A DNA stretch of 64,000 nucleotides from Pannonibacter tanglangensis (GTDB taxonomy: Bacteria; Pseudomonadota; Alphaproteobacteria; Rhizobiales; Stappiaceae), in the NCBI RefSeq assembly GCF_009915685.1, contig NZ_JAABLP010000003.1; one strand, written 5' to 3'. Both the position numbers and the translations under genes were made by a program. The notes below the pieces were generated by a model, which saw only the letters and a program-made list of their open reading frames with translations, had not been told where the DNA came from and did no database searches. Every line of letters begins with the position of its first letter. Position 1 is the first letter of the stretch. Positions 1 to 8,191 of the stretch are shown here, in pieces.

Positions 1-215
1 AGCTCAGCCTGAGCGATGCGGCCGCGCCCGCTGGCGCCTTCACGCTGGACGACGTCAAGGGCGTTGCCGTGGTGCCGGGGCTGGCCGAGGGGCAGAAATG
101 CGCAAGGTCCTGGAAGATCCTGCCGGAGGTCGGCAGCGACCCGGCCTATCCGGATGTTACCCTGCGCGATGCGGCAGCCCTGCGCGAGTGGGATGCCGCC
201 AATGGCCGCGCCTGA
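1..215 (+). CDS. ileS: Isoleucyl-tRNA synthetase, C-terminal end (partial)
   Basis: Only the last 71 codons are in the window; the reading frame begins at base 3 and stops at the TGA at 213-215. The tail reads GQKCARSWKILPEVGSD followed by a DVTLRDAAALREWD-like end. This is the usual zinc-binding C-terminal region of bacterial IleRS, where the anticodon-binding part finishes. The enzyme charges tRNA-Ile in the cytoplasm. lspA starts 11 bases downstream, the ileS-lspA order common in Proteobacteria, which supports the assignment. The 5' part lies outside the window. Confidence 0.9.
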   Translation, partial: LSLSDAAAPAGAFTLDDVKGVAVVPGLAEGQKCARSWKILPEVGSDPAYPDVTLRDAAALREWDAANGRA

Positions 216-226
216 GGACCTGAGCC

Positions 227-817
227 ATGGCTGACCCGGATGCCCCGAAGACGTCCGAACACCTGGCGGCCGGTGCCGGCGAGACCCCCGAGGGGTTTCG
301 GGAGCGCTGGCTCTGGGGACCGGCCAGCCGGGGCATCGCCTGGCTTGCCGGCCTGATCTTCCTGGCCGATCAGGCCAGCAAGCTCTGGCTGCTGTTCGTC
401 TACGACCTGCCGAGCCGGGGCGTGGTCGACGTGCTGCCGTTCCTGCAGCTTGTGACCGTCTGGAACCGGGGCATTTCCTACGGCCTGCTGCAGCAGGAGA
501 CGGATCTGGGGCGGTGGGCGCTTGCGATCTTCACGGTGGCGGCAGCGATCGGTCTCTGGGTCTGGTCGGTGCGCGGGGCGACGCGCCTCGCGGCGGTCTG
601 CTTCGGCCTCCTGATCGGCGGCGCCCTTGGCAACGGCGTGGATCGCTTCGCCTATGGCGCCGTCTACGACTTCCTGCACCTGCATTGGGGAGACTTCTCC
701 TGGTACGTCTTCAACGTCGCCGATGCCGCGATCGTTGCCGGCGTGCTCGGTCTCCTGTATGACGGGTTTGCAGGTGGTCCAAATAATGCCTCAAAATCCG
801 GCTCTAAGTCGGGCTGA
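227..817 (+). CDS. lspA: Lipoprotein signal peptidase (signal peptidase II)
   Basis: A 196-residue inner-membrane aspartyl protease that cleaves prolipoproteins after diacylglyceryl modification. Both catalytic motifs are visible: GNGVDR (about residues 129-134) and FNVADAAI near the C-terminus, each carrying one active-site Asp. Four hydrophobic segments fit the family topology. Compared with the usual 160-170 residues it has an N-terminal extension of about 30 polar residues. The ATG start lies 11 bases after ileS, so the two are probably co-transcribed. The next gene encodes a lipoprotein, a plausible substrate. Confidence 0.95.
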   Translation: MADPDAPKTSEHLAAGAGETPEGFRERWLWGPASRGIAWLAGLIFLADQASKLWLLFVYDLPSRGVVDVLPFLQLVTVWNRGISYGLLQQETDLGRWALAIFTVAAAIGLWVWSVRGATRLAAVCFGLLIGGALGNGVDRFAYGAVYDFLHLHWGDFSWYVFNVADAAIVAGVLGLLYDGFAGGPNNASKSGSKSG

Positions 818-887
818 TCAGGTTCTGAGACCCAGGACTGACCCTCGGGAGCCGGACGGGCTTCCGTGCAAGACGGGATAAGGCGAC

Positions 888-1610
888 GTGCGCTTGATGT
901 TCATTGAGTCTCTTTCGCGGCTTCCAGGCAAGCCCGCACGCCGTGGCGGCCTCGTCGTGGCCGCGCTTGCAGTCGCCCTCGCCGGCTGCGTGACCGATCC
1001 CAACGGCTATGAGGAAGGCGTCGACCAGGCTGCCGTGCGCAAGATCATGGAAGGCCTCGGTGCCGTCGATCCGAAGCAGAAGCCGATCGAGTACCGTCCC
1101 CGCGCCCCGCTGGCGATGCCCTCCAACCTGAGCGCCTTGCCGCAGCCCGAAGCCCCGGCGACCGAGACGGCGGCCAACTGGCCGAAGCCCGAGAACCAGG
1201 AACTGCAGGACCTGAAGGCGCTCTATGCCCGCAGCAACGGCACGGACCTGCTGACGCCCGAGCAGATGCGCGGCATCCAGATCGGCTCGACGCAGCCGCG
1301 CGACGTGGCGCGCGAGCGGCGGGACGAGCAGATCATCAGCGGTGGCCTGATGACCCCGGCGGAAATGAAGCAGCAGCATCAGGGCGCCGGTCAGATCGAC
1401 ACGTCCAAGCTGTTCGGTCCCGACGGCCAGCCGGTGCGCCGGTTCCTCGTCGAGCCGCCGGTTGCCTACTCGACCCCGGCCGCGAATGCGCCGCTGACCA
1501 AGCCGGCCGACACCAACGATGTCCGCCGGCGCGAAATCCGGGAAATGGAAGGCGCGCAGATCAAGATGAACTGCACCCCGACCCCGACCGAGGACTGCAT
1601 CCAGCGCTGA
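888..1610 (+). CDS. Putative lipoprotein, DUF3035-like
   Basis: A 240-residue protein beginning with GTG at 888; an in-frame ATG at 897 is an alternative start. The N-terminus is basic, then hydrophobic, and ends in the lipobox LAGC with Cys at residue 34, so it should be processed by LspA and anchored in a membrane. The rest is soluble, rich in Pro, Glu and Gln, with no catalytic motif that I recognise. Its position just after lspA matches small DUF3035-type lipoproteins in other Alphaproteobacteria. That family name rests on context and general character, so only the lipoprotein nature is secure. A strong terminator follows. Confidence 0.7.
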   Translation: MRLMFIESLSRLPGKPARRGGLVVAALAVALAGCVTDPNGYEEGVDQAAVRKIMEGLGAVDPKQKPIEYRPRAPLAMPSNLSALPQPEAPATETAANWPKPENQELQDLKALYARSNGTDLLTPEQMRGIQIGSTQPRDVARERRDEQIISGGLMTPAEMKQQHQGAGQIDTSKLFGPDGQPVRRFLVEPPVAYSTPAANAPLTKPADTNDVRRREIREMEGAQIKMNCTPTPTEDCIQR

Positions 1611-1633
1611 GGCGCCCGCATCACCGGAACGTG

Positions 1634-1658
1634 AAGGCGGCCAGTCGGCCGCCTTTTT
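1634..1658 (+). terminator. Rho-independent terminator after the lipoprotein gene
   Basis: A perfect 9-bp stem (1634-1642 with 1647-1655, AAGGCGGCC/GGCCGCCTT) with a 4-base loop runs into a T tract. It lies 24 bases past the stop codon at 1610 and should end the ileS-lspA-lipoprotein transcript. Confidence 0.85.
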
Positions 1659-1899
1659 CATGTCCGCCCGGCCAGGCTGCTGCCCGGCCCCGGCCGCGGC
1701 TGAGCCTTGCCGCGCACGCCGCCGGACACTGCCGCGCCGGATCGCGGGGCTGGGAGCGCTGCCGGGGGTGTTGGCCGGCAGGGGCCTGGATGACGAAAAT
1801 TTAACCGGACCTTGCCTTTCCAGCGCCCATATTGCGCCTCAAGCCTTCATGCAGTCGCGCGCTGCTCCTGCCGCGCCCACACCCGGGAGTTCGAGATCC

Positions 1900-3330
1900 A
1901 TGCGGAAAACCGCAGCCCTTGCCCGTTCCCTGTCCGCTGTCCTTCTCTCCGCGACGCTGCTTGTTCCGGCGGTGCTGCCGGTCCGGGCCGAAAAGGCAAC
2001 CCCGACCAGGATCGCCGCGAACCTGTCGCATTTCACCCTTGCCAACGGGCTCGAGGTGGTGGTCATTCCGGACCGGCGCGCGCCGGTCGCCACGCACATG
2101 GTGTGGTACCGGGTCGGCGCCGCCGACGAGCCGGCCGGCCAGTCGGGTGTCGCGCATTTTCTGGAGCACCTCATGTTCAAGGGCACCAGAACCCGGGCGA
2201 ATGGCGAGTTCTCCGCCACGGTTGCCGGCATCGGCGGGCAGGAGAACGCCTTCACCAGCTTCGATTACACCGCCTATTTCCAGCGCGTCGCCAGGGAGCA
2301 TCTGCCGCTGATGATGGAGCTGGAGGCCGACCGGATGCACAACCTCGTGCTGTCGGACGAGGTGGTCGCTCCGGAGCGCGACGTGGTTCTGGAGGAACGG
2401 CGGATGCGCGTCGACAGCGATCCGTCCTCCCGGCTGCAGGAGGCCCTGTCGGCCGTCACCTACGTCAACCACCCTTACGGCTCGCCGGTCATCGGCTGGC
2501 AGAGCGAGATCGAGGCGCTGAACAGCGCGGCCGCGATCGACTTCTACAACCGCTTCTACACGCCCAACAATGCGGTGCTGGTCGTCGCCGGCGATGTGGA
2601 CGCCGAGGAGGTCCGCAAGCTCGCCGAGCAGACCTATGGCAAGGTCCCGCGCCGGGCCGAGCCGGAAGCACGCCTGCGCCCGGGTGAGCCGCCGCTGGCC
2701 GGCTCACGGTCGGTGCATGTGGAGGACGAGCGCGTGCGCCAGCCGGCCGTGTCCTGGACCTGGCTGGTGCCGAGCCAGACCACCGGGACAGGACGGGAGC
2801 CGGAAGCGCTGGAGCTTCTGGCGCAGATCCTGGGCGGCGGCCCGACCAGCCGGCTCTACCGCAGCGCCTTCCTCGAGAAGCAGATCGCCGTCGACATCGG
2901 CGCCTACTATCTCGACACCGCGCTCGATTCCACCCGCTTCATGCTCTACGCCTCGCCGCGCGGCGAGACCACGCTGGGTGATCTCGAAGCCGAGTTCCGG
3001 ACGGCGGTGCAGGAGATCGCCGAAAAGGGCGTGAGTGCCGACGAGCTGGCGCGCGCCAAGCACAGTCTCGTGTCGTCTGCCATCTATGCGCAGGACAGCC
3101 AGATGGGGCTCGCCCGCCTGTTCGGCGCGGCTCTGACCAGCGGCCAGACCGTCGAGGACGTGCAGACCTGGCCGAGCCAAATTGCAGCCGTCACGGCGGA
3201 AGATGTCCAGGCCGTGGCCCGCGCCTATCTGCTCGGCGAACCCGTCACCGGCTATCTGACGCCGCCGGACAAGGACCATCTGCTCAAGCCGACTGCCAGC
3301 GCCGTTCCGGCGGCCGGGCAGCGCTCCTGA
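1900..3330 (+). CDS. M16 family zinc metallopeptidase, active subunit
   Basis: A 476-residue exported peptidase of the pitrilysin/processing-peptidase family. The start at ATG 1900 follows a GGGAG ribosome-binding site and gives a clear signal peptide (residues 1-30, ending VRA). In-frame codons further upstream would put the signal peptide in the middle. The inverted zinc motif HFLEH is at residues 86-90, and the third ligand Glu, expected about 76 residues on, fits E166 in the EERRMR segment. Peptidase_M16 and M16_C domains follow in order. The next gene encodes a paralogue without the zinc motif. Such pairs form periplasmic heterodimers in other Alphaproteobacteria (the Sphingomonas A1 M16 pair is a described example), so these two probably act together. 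Confidence 0.9.
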   Translation: MRKTAALARSLSAVLLSATLLVPAVLPVRAEKATPTRIAANLSHFTLANGLEVVVIPDRRAPVATHMVWYRVGAADEPAGQSGVAHFLEHLMFKGTRTRANGEFSATVAGIGGQENAFTSFDYTAYFQRVAREHLPLMMELEADRMHNLVLSDEVVAPERDVVLEERRMRVDSDPSSRLQEALSAVTYVNHPYGSPVIGWQSEIEALNSAAAIDFYNRFYTPNNAVLVVAGDVDAEEVRKLAEQTYGKVPRRAEPEARLRPGEPPLAGSRSVHVEDERVRQPAVSWTWLVPSQTTGTGREPEALELLAQILGGGPTSRLYRSAFLEKQIAVDIGAYYLDTALDSTRFMLYASPRGETTLGDLEAEFRTAVQEIAEKGVSADELARAKHSLVSSAIYAQDSQMGLARLFGAALTSGQTVEDVQTWPSQIAAVTAEDVQAVARAYLLGEPVTGYLTPPDKDHLLKPTASAVPAAGQRS

Positions 3331-3382
3331 GGTCCCGCCAGGTCGATGCGGACCGTTCAGGGCCGGCAGTGCATGTCCAGAA

Positions 3383-3447
3383 GTTCAGGGCCAGACGTTT
3401 AGTGCCAGACGTTCAGGGGCCAGACGTTCAGGGGCCAGCAGTTCAAG
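3383..3447. repeat. 14-15 bp tandem repeat between the two M16 genes
   Basis: Five imperfect units begin at 3383, 3397, 3411, 3426 and 3441, with consensus GTTCAGGGGCCAGAC; a further GTTCAGGGCC lies at 3355. The array ends about 10 bases before the start codon at 3457, so it would be in the leader between the two peptidase genes. The unit contains the core TCAGGGGCC, shared with arrays near 32.2 kb and 54.7 kb. Confidence 0.85.
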
Positions 3448-3456
3448 GGTAGACAG

Positions 3457-4785
3457 ATGTTTCATTCGCTTGACTTCGTGAAGCGTTCGGCTGCGGCGAC
3501 CGTCATCGGCAGCAGCCTGCTGCTGGCGAGCCCCTGGCCGGCGCTCGCCACCACCATCGAACGGGTCATCAGCCCGGGCGGCATCGAGGCCTGGCTGGTC
3601 GAGGACCAGACCCTGCCGATCATTGCCGTCAACTTCGCCTTCGACAACGGCAGTGCGCAGGACCCGGCCGGCAAGGAGGGCGTCACCAACCTGATGGCTG
3701 CCTCGCTCAACGAAGGGGCCGGCGACATGGACGCCGCCGCCTACCAGGCGCGCATGGAGGAGCTGGCGATCAGCGTCGGCTTCAGCGCCGGCGGAGACCA
3801 GACCTTCGGCAGCCTGCGCACGCTCGCCAACACACGCGACGAGGCTTTCGAGATGCTGCGCCTCGCCGTCAACGAGCCGCGGTTCGATGCGGATGCCGTC
3901 GAGCGGATGCGCTCGCAGATCCTTGTCGGCCTGAAGCAGGCCGAGGAGGATCCGGACGCGGTCGCCTCGCGCGCCTTCATGGAAGCGGCCTTTCCCGGCC
4001 ACCCCTATTCCCGTCCGACCGACGGCACCATCGCCAGTGTCACGGCGCTGACGCCGGCCGACCTGGAGGCACAGCGGGCGCGCCTGTTCACCCGCGAGGG
4101 TCTGGTGATCGGCGTGGTCGGGGCGATTGACGCCCGGACCCTGGCCCCGCTGCTCGACAGCGTGTTCGGCAAGCTGGCGGAAAAGAGCACCCTGCCGGCC
4201 ATCCCGGACGTGGTGGCGCGCACCGGCGAACGCATCAGCCGCACCATGGACGTGCCGCAGACCACGATCCTGCTCGGCTTGCCGGCGCTGAAGCGGGACG
4301 ACAAGGACTATCAGGCGGCCTTCGTGATGGATCATATCCTCGGCGGCGGCTCGTTCACCTCCTGGCTCTACGAGGAAGTCCGCGAGAAGCGCGGCCTGTC
4401 CTATGGTGTCGGCACCGACCTGTCGCCGTCGGCGCACACGGGCCTGCTGTTTGCCAGCGCCGCAACCCGGGCCGACAAGGCCAACGAAACGCTCGAGATC
4501 ATCCTGGCCCAGTTCCGCCGCATGGCGGAGGAGGGGCCGAGCGCGGAAGAACTGGCCAAGGCCAAGGCCTTCCTGACGGGCTCCTATGCGCTGCGCTTCG
4601 ACACGTCGGGCAAGATTGCCAGCCAGCTTGTGGCGCTGCAGACGGCGCGTCTCGGGATCGACTATTTCGACCGCCGCAATGCGGAGATCGAGGCCGTGAC
4701 ACTGGAAGACGTTCGCCGGGTCGCGAAGCGGCTGCTCGAGAACCAGACGCCGCTGGTCGTCACCGTGGGGCCGGCCGCGAGCTGA
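3457..4785 (+). CDS. M16 family peptidase-like protein, non-catalytic partner
   Basis: A 442-residue exported protein with a signal peptide ending PALAT around residue 32. The fold signature of M16 peptidases is clear, including the late YEEVREKRGLSYG segment that binds substrate. The position of the zinc motif reads NLMAASLNEG instead of HxxEH, so it cannot bind zinc in the usual way. It sits 126 bases after the active paralogue on the same strand. By analogy with other heterodimeric M16 enzymes it should supply the R/Y substrate-binding residues while its partner cleaves. A terminator lies about 75 bases downstream. Confidence 0.88.
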   Translation: MFHSLDFVKRSAAATVIGSSLLLASPWPALATTIERVISPGGIEAWLVEDQTLPIIAVNFAFDNGSAQDPAGKEGVTNLMAASLNEGAGDMDAAAYQARMEELAISVGFSAGGDQTFGSLRTLANTRDEAFEMLRLAVNEPRFDADAVERMRSQILVGLKQAEEDPDAVASRAFMEAAFPGHPYSRPTDGTIASVTALTPADLEAQRARLFTREGLVIGVVGAIDARTLAPLLDSVFGKLAEKSTLPAIPDVVARTGERISRTMDVPQTTILLGLPALKRDDKDYQAAFVMDHILGGGSFTSWLYEEVREKRGLSYGVGTDLSPSAHTGLLFASAATRADKANETLEIILAQFRRMAEEGPSAEELAKAKAFLTGSYALRFDTSGKIASQLVALQTARLGIDYFDRRNAEIEAVTLEDVRRVAKRLLENQTPLVVTVGPAAS

Positions 4786-4858
4786 CCACCGGCGAGCGCC
4801 CGCCCGTCCGCCCTTCCGCCCGTCCGGACGGGGCTGGCCGATAGGAACAGGACCGAGG

Positions 4859-4888
4859 CAAGGGGGCTGGCGCACGCCGGCCCCTTTT
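4859..4888 (+). terminator. Terminator after the M16 pair
   Basis: GC-rich hairpin in AAGGGGGCTGGC-GCAC-GCCGGCCCC (one G-T pair) followed by TTTTCTT. It is placed between the convergent M16 gene and the TipF-like gene, and its T run serves the plus strand. Confidence 0.75.
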
Positions 4889-4961
4889 CTTGTCGGGACT
4901 GCGGTTGCCGGGGGCGCCGGGACTTGGGACAGTGGATGCGGGACGCTTGACGGGGTGACGA

Positions 4962-6539
4962 TCAGCCGGCGGCGCGCTTGCGCGGCGCCGGTGCCGGAGC
5001 GCCCTGGAGCACTTCGGCACGGACAGGGCGCGGCGGCGAGAACAGGAAGCCCTGCGCCATCTTCACGTCCGCATCGAGCAGCTCCAGCACCTGGGACTCG
5101 GTCTCGACATGGTCCGCGATCAGCTCGATGCCGTATCGGCCGAGAAGATCACCGAAATCGGCCGGGTGGATATGCCCATGGTCGGTGGCGCGGCGGCCGA
5201 TCAGGTAGTCGGCATTCAGCTTGGCGAAGCGGAAGCCCCGGTCGGCCAGCGCGCGGAAGTCCATCTTCAGGTCGTGAATCTGGTCGACGGAGAAGCGGAA
5301 GCCGAGCTCGGCGAGGGCTGCGAGGCTTTCCAGCTCGACCACGCCCATCTGTGCGACATCGTCCTGGGTAAACTCGAAGATGAGCAGTTCGCCGAAGTTC
5401 TTGTTGGCCCGGACAAACTCGAGGAAGCCGGGGAAGAAGGTCTCGTCCACCAGCGACAGCGACGCGATGTTGCAGAACAGCGCGACGTCGCGGTTGCGCG
5501 TGGCAAGGCGGCGGACCACCTGCACGGAGCGGAACAGCAGCAGGTTGTCGATCCGCGGCACGAAGCCGGCGCGCAATGCCTCCGGCAGGAAGACCGAGGG
5601 TTCGAGCAGCTGCCCGCCCGCATCCCGCAGCCGCGTCAGGCTCTCGTAGTACTTCACCCGGCGCTGCGGCAGGGTGACGATGGGCTGAAGGAAGAGATCG
5701 ACCCGGTTGGCATTGAGGGCGGAGCGGATCAGTTCGCGCATGACCGGATCGGCCTGCGGTTCCTGGCGCTGCGGCGGCTGGTCGCCGAGCACCGGCTCGA
5801 TGCGGGTGGCACCGCCGACGTCATAGGCCATCGGTTGCTGGAACGGGGCGCCGGAGGCCGGGGCCGCAGGGGCCATCGGCTGGGGCGGCAGGGGAGCGTA
5901 GCCGGGCTGCGGCTGCATCTGGGCGGGATGCAGCTGCGAGGGATGCATCGGCGCCGACGCCAGACCGTGCTGATGCGGCTGTGCCGGCTGCTGCGACATC
6001 GGCGCATAGCCCTGCTGCTGCGGCATGTAGGGCTGATAGGCCGGCTGCGGCTGGGCCGGCTGTCCCATCTGCGGATAGGCCTGGGCGGTCCCGGGATGAT
6101 AGGCAAGTTCCGGCATGGCCGGCGGCGGCGCGAGCCCGCGCTGGTCCTCAAGGCGGGTCTCGATGTCCGACATTGCCTCGGCCATCTGCTTGACCAGCGT
6201 GCCAAGCACCTCGATCTCGGCAAACAGCGGGTCGATGGCCTCGCGGGTGCGGCGCGGAACGGTGTGCTCCACGCCGGTCAGGCGCCCTTCCAGATTGGTC
6301 ACGTCATCGTCGAGTTCCGCGAGACGGTCTTCCAGACGGTCGACCGCTTCTGCGACCTGGCCACGCTCGCGCGCCCGGCTGAGCAGGACCTGGACCATGA
6401 TCATGGTGCACATGAGGGCAAGCGACAGGGACACGGCCTCGCCGACCGGCCGCCCGAGCTGGAACACCAGCACGGCCGCCGACGACAAGGCAATCACGCC
6501 CATGCAGACCAGAATGAGAAGGGTTGTCCCGCGCCCCAT
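4962..6539 (-). CDS. TipF-like membrane protein with degenerate EAL domain
   Basis: About 525 residues. From the N-terminus there are two hydrophobic segments, a charged coiled coil (about residues 58-135), a Pro/Gln/Met-rich linker, and a C-terminal EAL domain from about residue 270. This architecture matches TipF of Caulobacter, a c-di-GMP-binding protein that positions the flagellum. Catalytic positions are altered: the EAL triplet is ESL, the usual DDFG is DQIH and the usual KID is KLN. Phosphodiesterase activity is therefore unlikely and c-di-GMP sensing more plausible. The start is taken at ATG 6539; a GTG at 6560 would add seven residues. It lies alone, with other motility genes tens of kilobases away. 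Confidence 0.72.
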   Translation of the reverse strand: MGRGTTLLILVCMGVIALSSAAVLVFQLGRPVGEAVSLSLALMCTMIMVQVLLSRARERGQVAEAVDRLEDRLAELDDDVTNLEGRLTGVEHTVPRRTREAIDPLFAEIEVLGTLVKQMAEAMSDIETRLEDQRGLAPPPAMPELAYHPGTAQAYPQMGQPAQPQPAYQPYMPQQQGYAPMSQQPAQPHQHGLASAPMHPSQLHPAQMQPQPGYAPLPPQPMAPAAPASGAPFQQPMAYDVGGATRIEPVLGDQPPQRQEPQADPVMRELIRSALNANRVDLFLQPIVTLPQRRVKYYESLTRLRDAGGQLLEPSVFLPEALRAGFVPRIDNLLLFRSVQVVRRLATRNRDVALFCNIASLSLVDETFFPGFLEFVRANKNFGELLIFEFTQDDVAQMGVVELESLAALAELGFRFSVDQIHDLKMDFRALADRGFRFAKLNADYLIGRRATDHGHIHPADFGDLLGRYGIELIADHVETESQVLELLDADVKMAQGFLFSPPRPVRAEVLQGAPAPAPRKRAAG

Positions 6540-6968
6540 CTTGCTTCGTCGAACTCGCACCGAATCAACACTGTGTTAACGATCTTGCCCCAAAGCGCGG
6601 GGCCTTCCGACTCTCGGCGGGACCGCAGGAGGCAATATTTGCCTATTGTCCCCGGATAAGCTTGCAAACTGCAGAGCTGCGCGTGTCGCCCGACGGACAC
6701 TGTGCCCCTGATGCCGGCCCCCTGGAGGCGTGCCCCGGAAACATGCATCTGAAGCATGCCCCTCAGCCATGGCCCCCATGCCTCCCTGCCGACGGCGTCG
6801 GTCTGGAAGGGCGAGACCAGGCCGCGCAGGGCCGCCCGGCCGTGATCATCGCACAGGTTAACGATTTCTGCTTTTCATTTTGACGTATGGGCACTAGCGT
6901 TCTTGCGGGGGATTTCTGGGAGGACGTCACCCCGCTGAAACTCAACCGTAACAACGGGGGTTGGCGGC
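6540..6968. other. Intergenic region between divergent genes
   Basis: About 430 bases separate the TipF-like gene from the next, divergent gene. AACAC-T-GTGTT (6567-6577) is a short inverted repeat close to the TipF-like start. GTTAACGAT occurs twice, near 6576 and near 6857; it resembles a CtrA half-site (TTAACCAT) but is not an exact match. No convincing gene or RNA was seen. Promoters for both flanking genes should lie here. Confidence 0.4.
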
Positions 6969-8006
6969 ATGGACCAAACGGGTGTGCGGGACGGCGCAAT
7001 ACCCGCGACAGAGCATCTGACAGCCAGGGCCGGGCCTGCCGGACGCCGGATGCCGTCCGGCCCCGGGCCCCATTCCGCCCCGACGGATGAGACCGGCGCG
7101 CCGTCGCCGGAGCCTCCCGGGCGCGGGCTTCACTCGGGCTCAGGTTCGGGGGCAGATCCAGGGTCACGGCCGGGGCTGGGTCCGGATCTGGAGCCGGGTT
7201 TGGAGCCGGGTCTGGGACGGGAGCCGGGAGTTGACCCAGACCTTGTGCGGCTGGCCTTGCACAAGATCCTGACCAGTGCGGAGTTTGCCACCGCCGACCA
7301 GCTCCGCGCCTTCCTCCGGTTCGTCGTCGAGGCTGCGATCTCGGACCAGATCGTCAACCTCAAGGGCTACACGATCGCGACGGCGGCTCTCGGGCGCGGC
7401 CCGGACTTCAACCCCAACACCGATCCGATCGTGCGCGTGGAGGCGGCGCGCCTGCGCAAGCGCCTGCAGGACTACTACGCCGGCAGCGGCCGGGATGACC
7501 CGATCCGGATCGACATTCCAAAAGGCTCCTACGCACCACGCTTCGAGCTTCCGCCCGCCCCGTCGCCGTCGCCGGCTGCCCCGCGCATCCCGCCGGAGAC
7601 GACCGCCGCGGCCGCCCCGGTCCCTGCCCGGGCCCGCACCGCCGAGCAGACGGCCGGCCCGCACGAGACCGGGACGGCGAGTGTTACCGGCGACGCTTAT
7701 GGCGACGCTTCTGGCGAAGCCCCCCTGTCGCTCCCTCCCCTGTCGCCCCCTCCCCTGTTGCCCGCCCTGTCCTCGCCGGATCGGCTGGCACGGCATCCGG
7801 AGGCCAGACCGGGTCGCGGCCGGGAGGGAGACGGGGCGCAAGGACAAGCATACGGACAGGCCCAAGGTCAGGTGCCGGGGCCGGCCCACGGCGCCGCCCT
7901 GCCGGTCCCGGCCGGACCCGTGACGCGCGGCCTGCGGCAGCCACAGCTTCTCGGCGTGGTCGCGCTGGTCGCCTTCCTTGCCGGGCTTGCCGTCGGCCGG
8001 ATCTGA
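6969..8006 (+). CDS. Membrane-anchored protein with a regulator-type N-terminal module
   Basis: 345 residues. A low-complexity Pro/Gly-rich stretch (residues 1-90) precedes a compact domain at about 90-185 containing LKGYTIATAALGRG, DPIVRVEAARLRKRL and IDIPKGSYAPRF. That pattern is familiar from the N-terminal part of alphaproteobacterial TolB/TPR proteins often annotated as adenylate cyclase-like. Here the sensor and cyclase parts are missing. A second disordered Pro/Ala-rich stretch leads to one transmembrane helix (GVVALVAFLAGLAVG) at the extreme C-terminus, so it is probably tail-anchored with the domain in the cytoplasm. DNA or nucleotide binding is possible but not shown. Short repeats such as EPGLEPGL match a 12-bp duplication near 7191-7215. 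The function is unknown. Confidence 0.6.
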   Translation: MDQTGVRDGAIPATEHLTARAGPAGRRMPSGPGPHSAPTDETGAPSPEPPGRGLHSGSGSGADPGSRPGLGPDLEPGLEPGLGREPGVDPDLVRLALHKILTSAEFATADQLRAFLRFVVEAAISDQIVNLKGYTIATAALGRGPDFNPNTDPIVRVEAARLRKRLQDYYAGSGRDDPIRIDIPKGSYAPRFELPPAPSPSPAAPRIPPETTAAAAPVPARARTAEQTAGPHETGTASVTGDAYGDASGEAPLSLPPLSPPPLLPALSSPDRLARHPEARPGRGREGDGAQGQAYGQAQGQVPGPAHGAALPVPAGPVTRGLRQPQLLGVVALVAFLAGLAVGRI

Positions 8007-8191
8007 GGCGGACGGCGGCCGGCGGGACCGGATGCGCCTGCCGTCCGCCCGGCCGGCCGCGCCCGGCGTCCCTTGCGCAAAATGAAGACCCGACAACGGT
8101 TTGTTTACCCTGATCGTCGAATGTCGGGATCACAGCATTGTCTGATCTGACCTGCCGCATGGATCACCACAAAAACGGGAGTAACCCGGGC

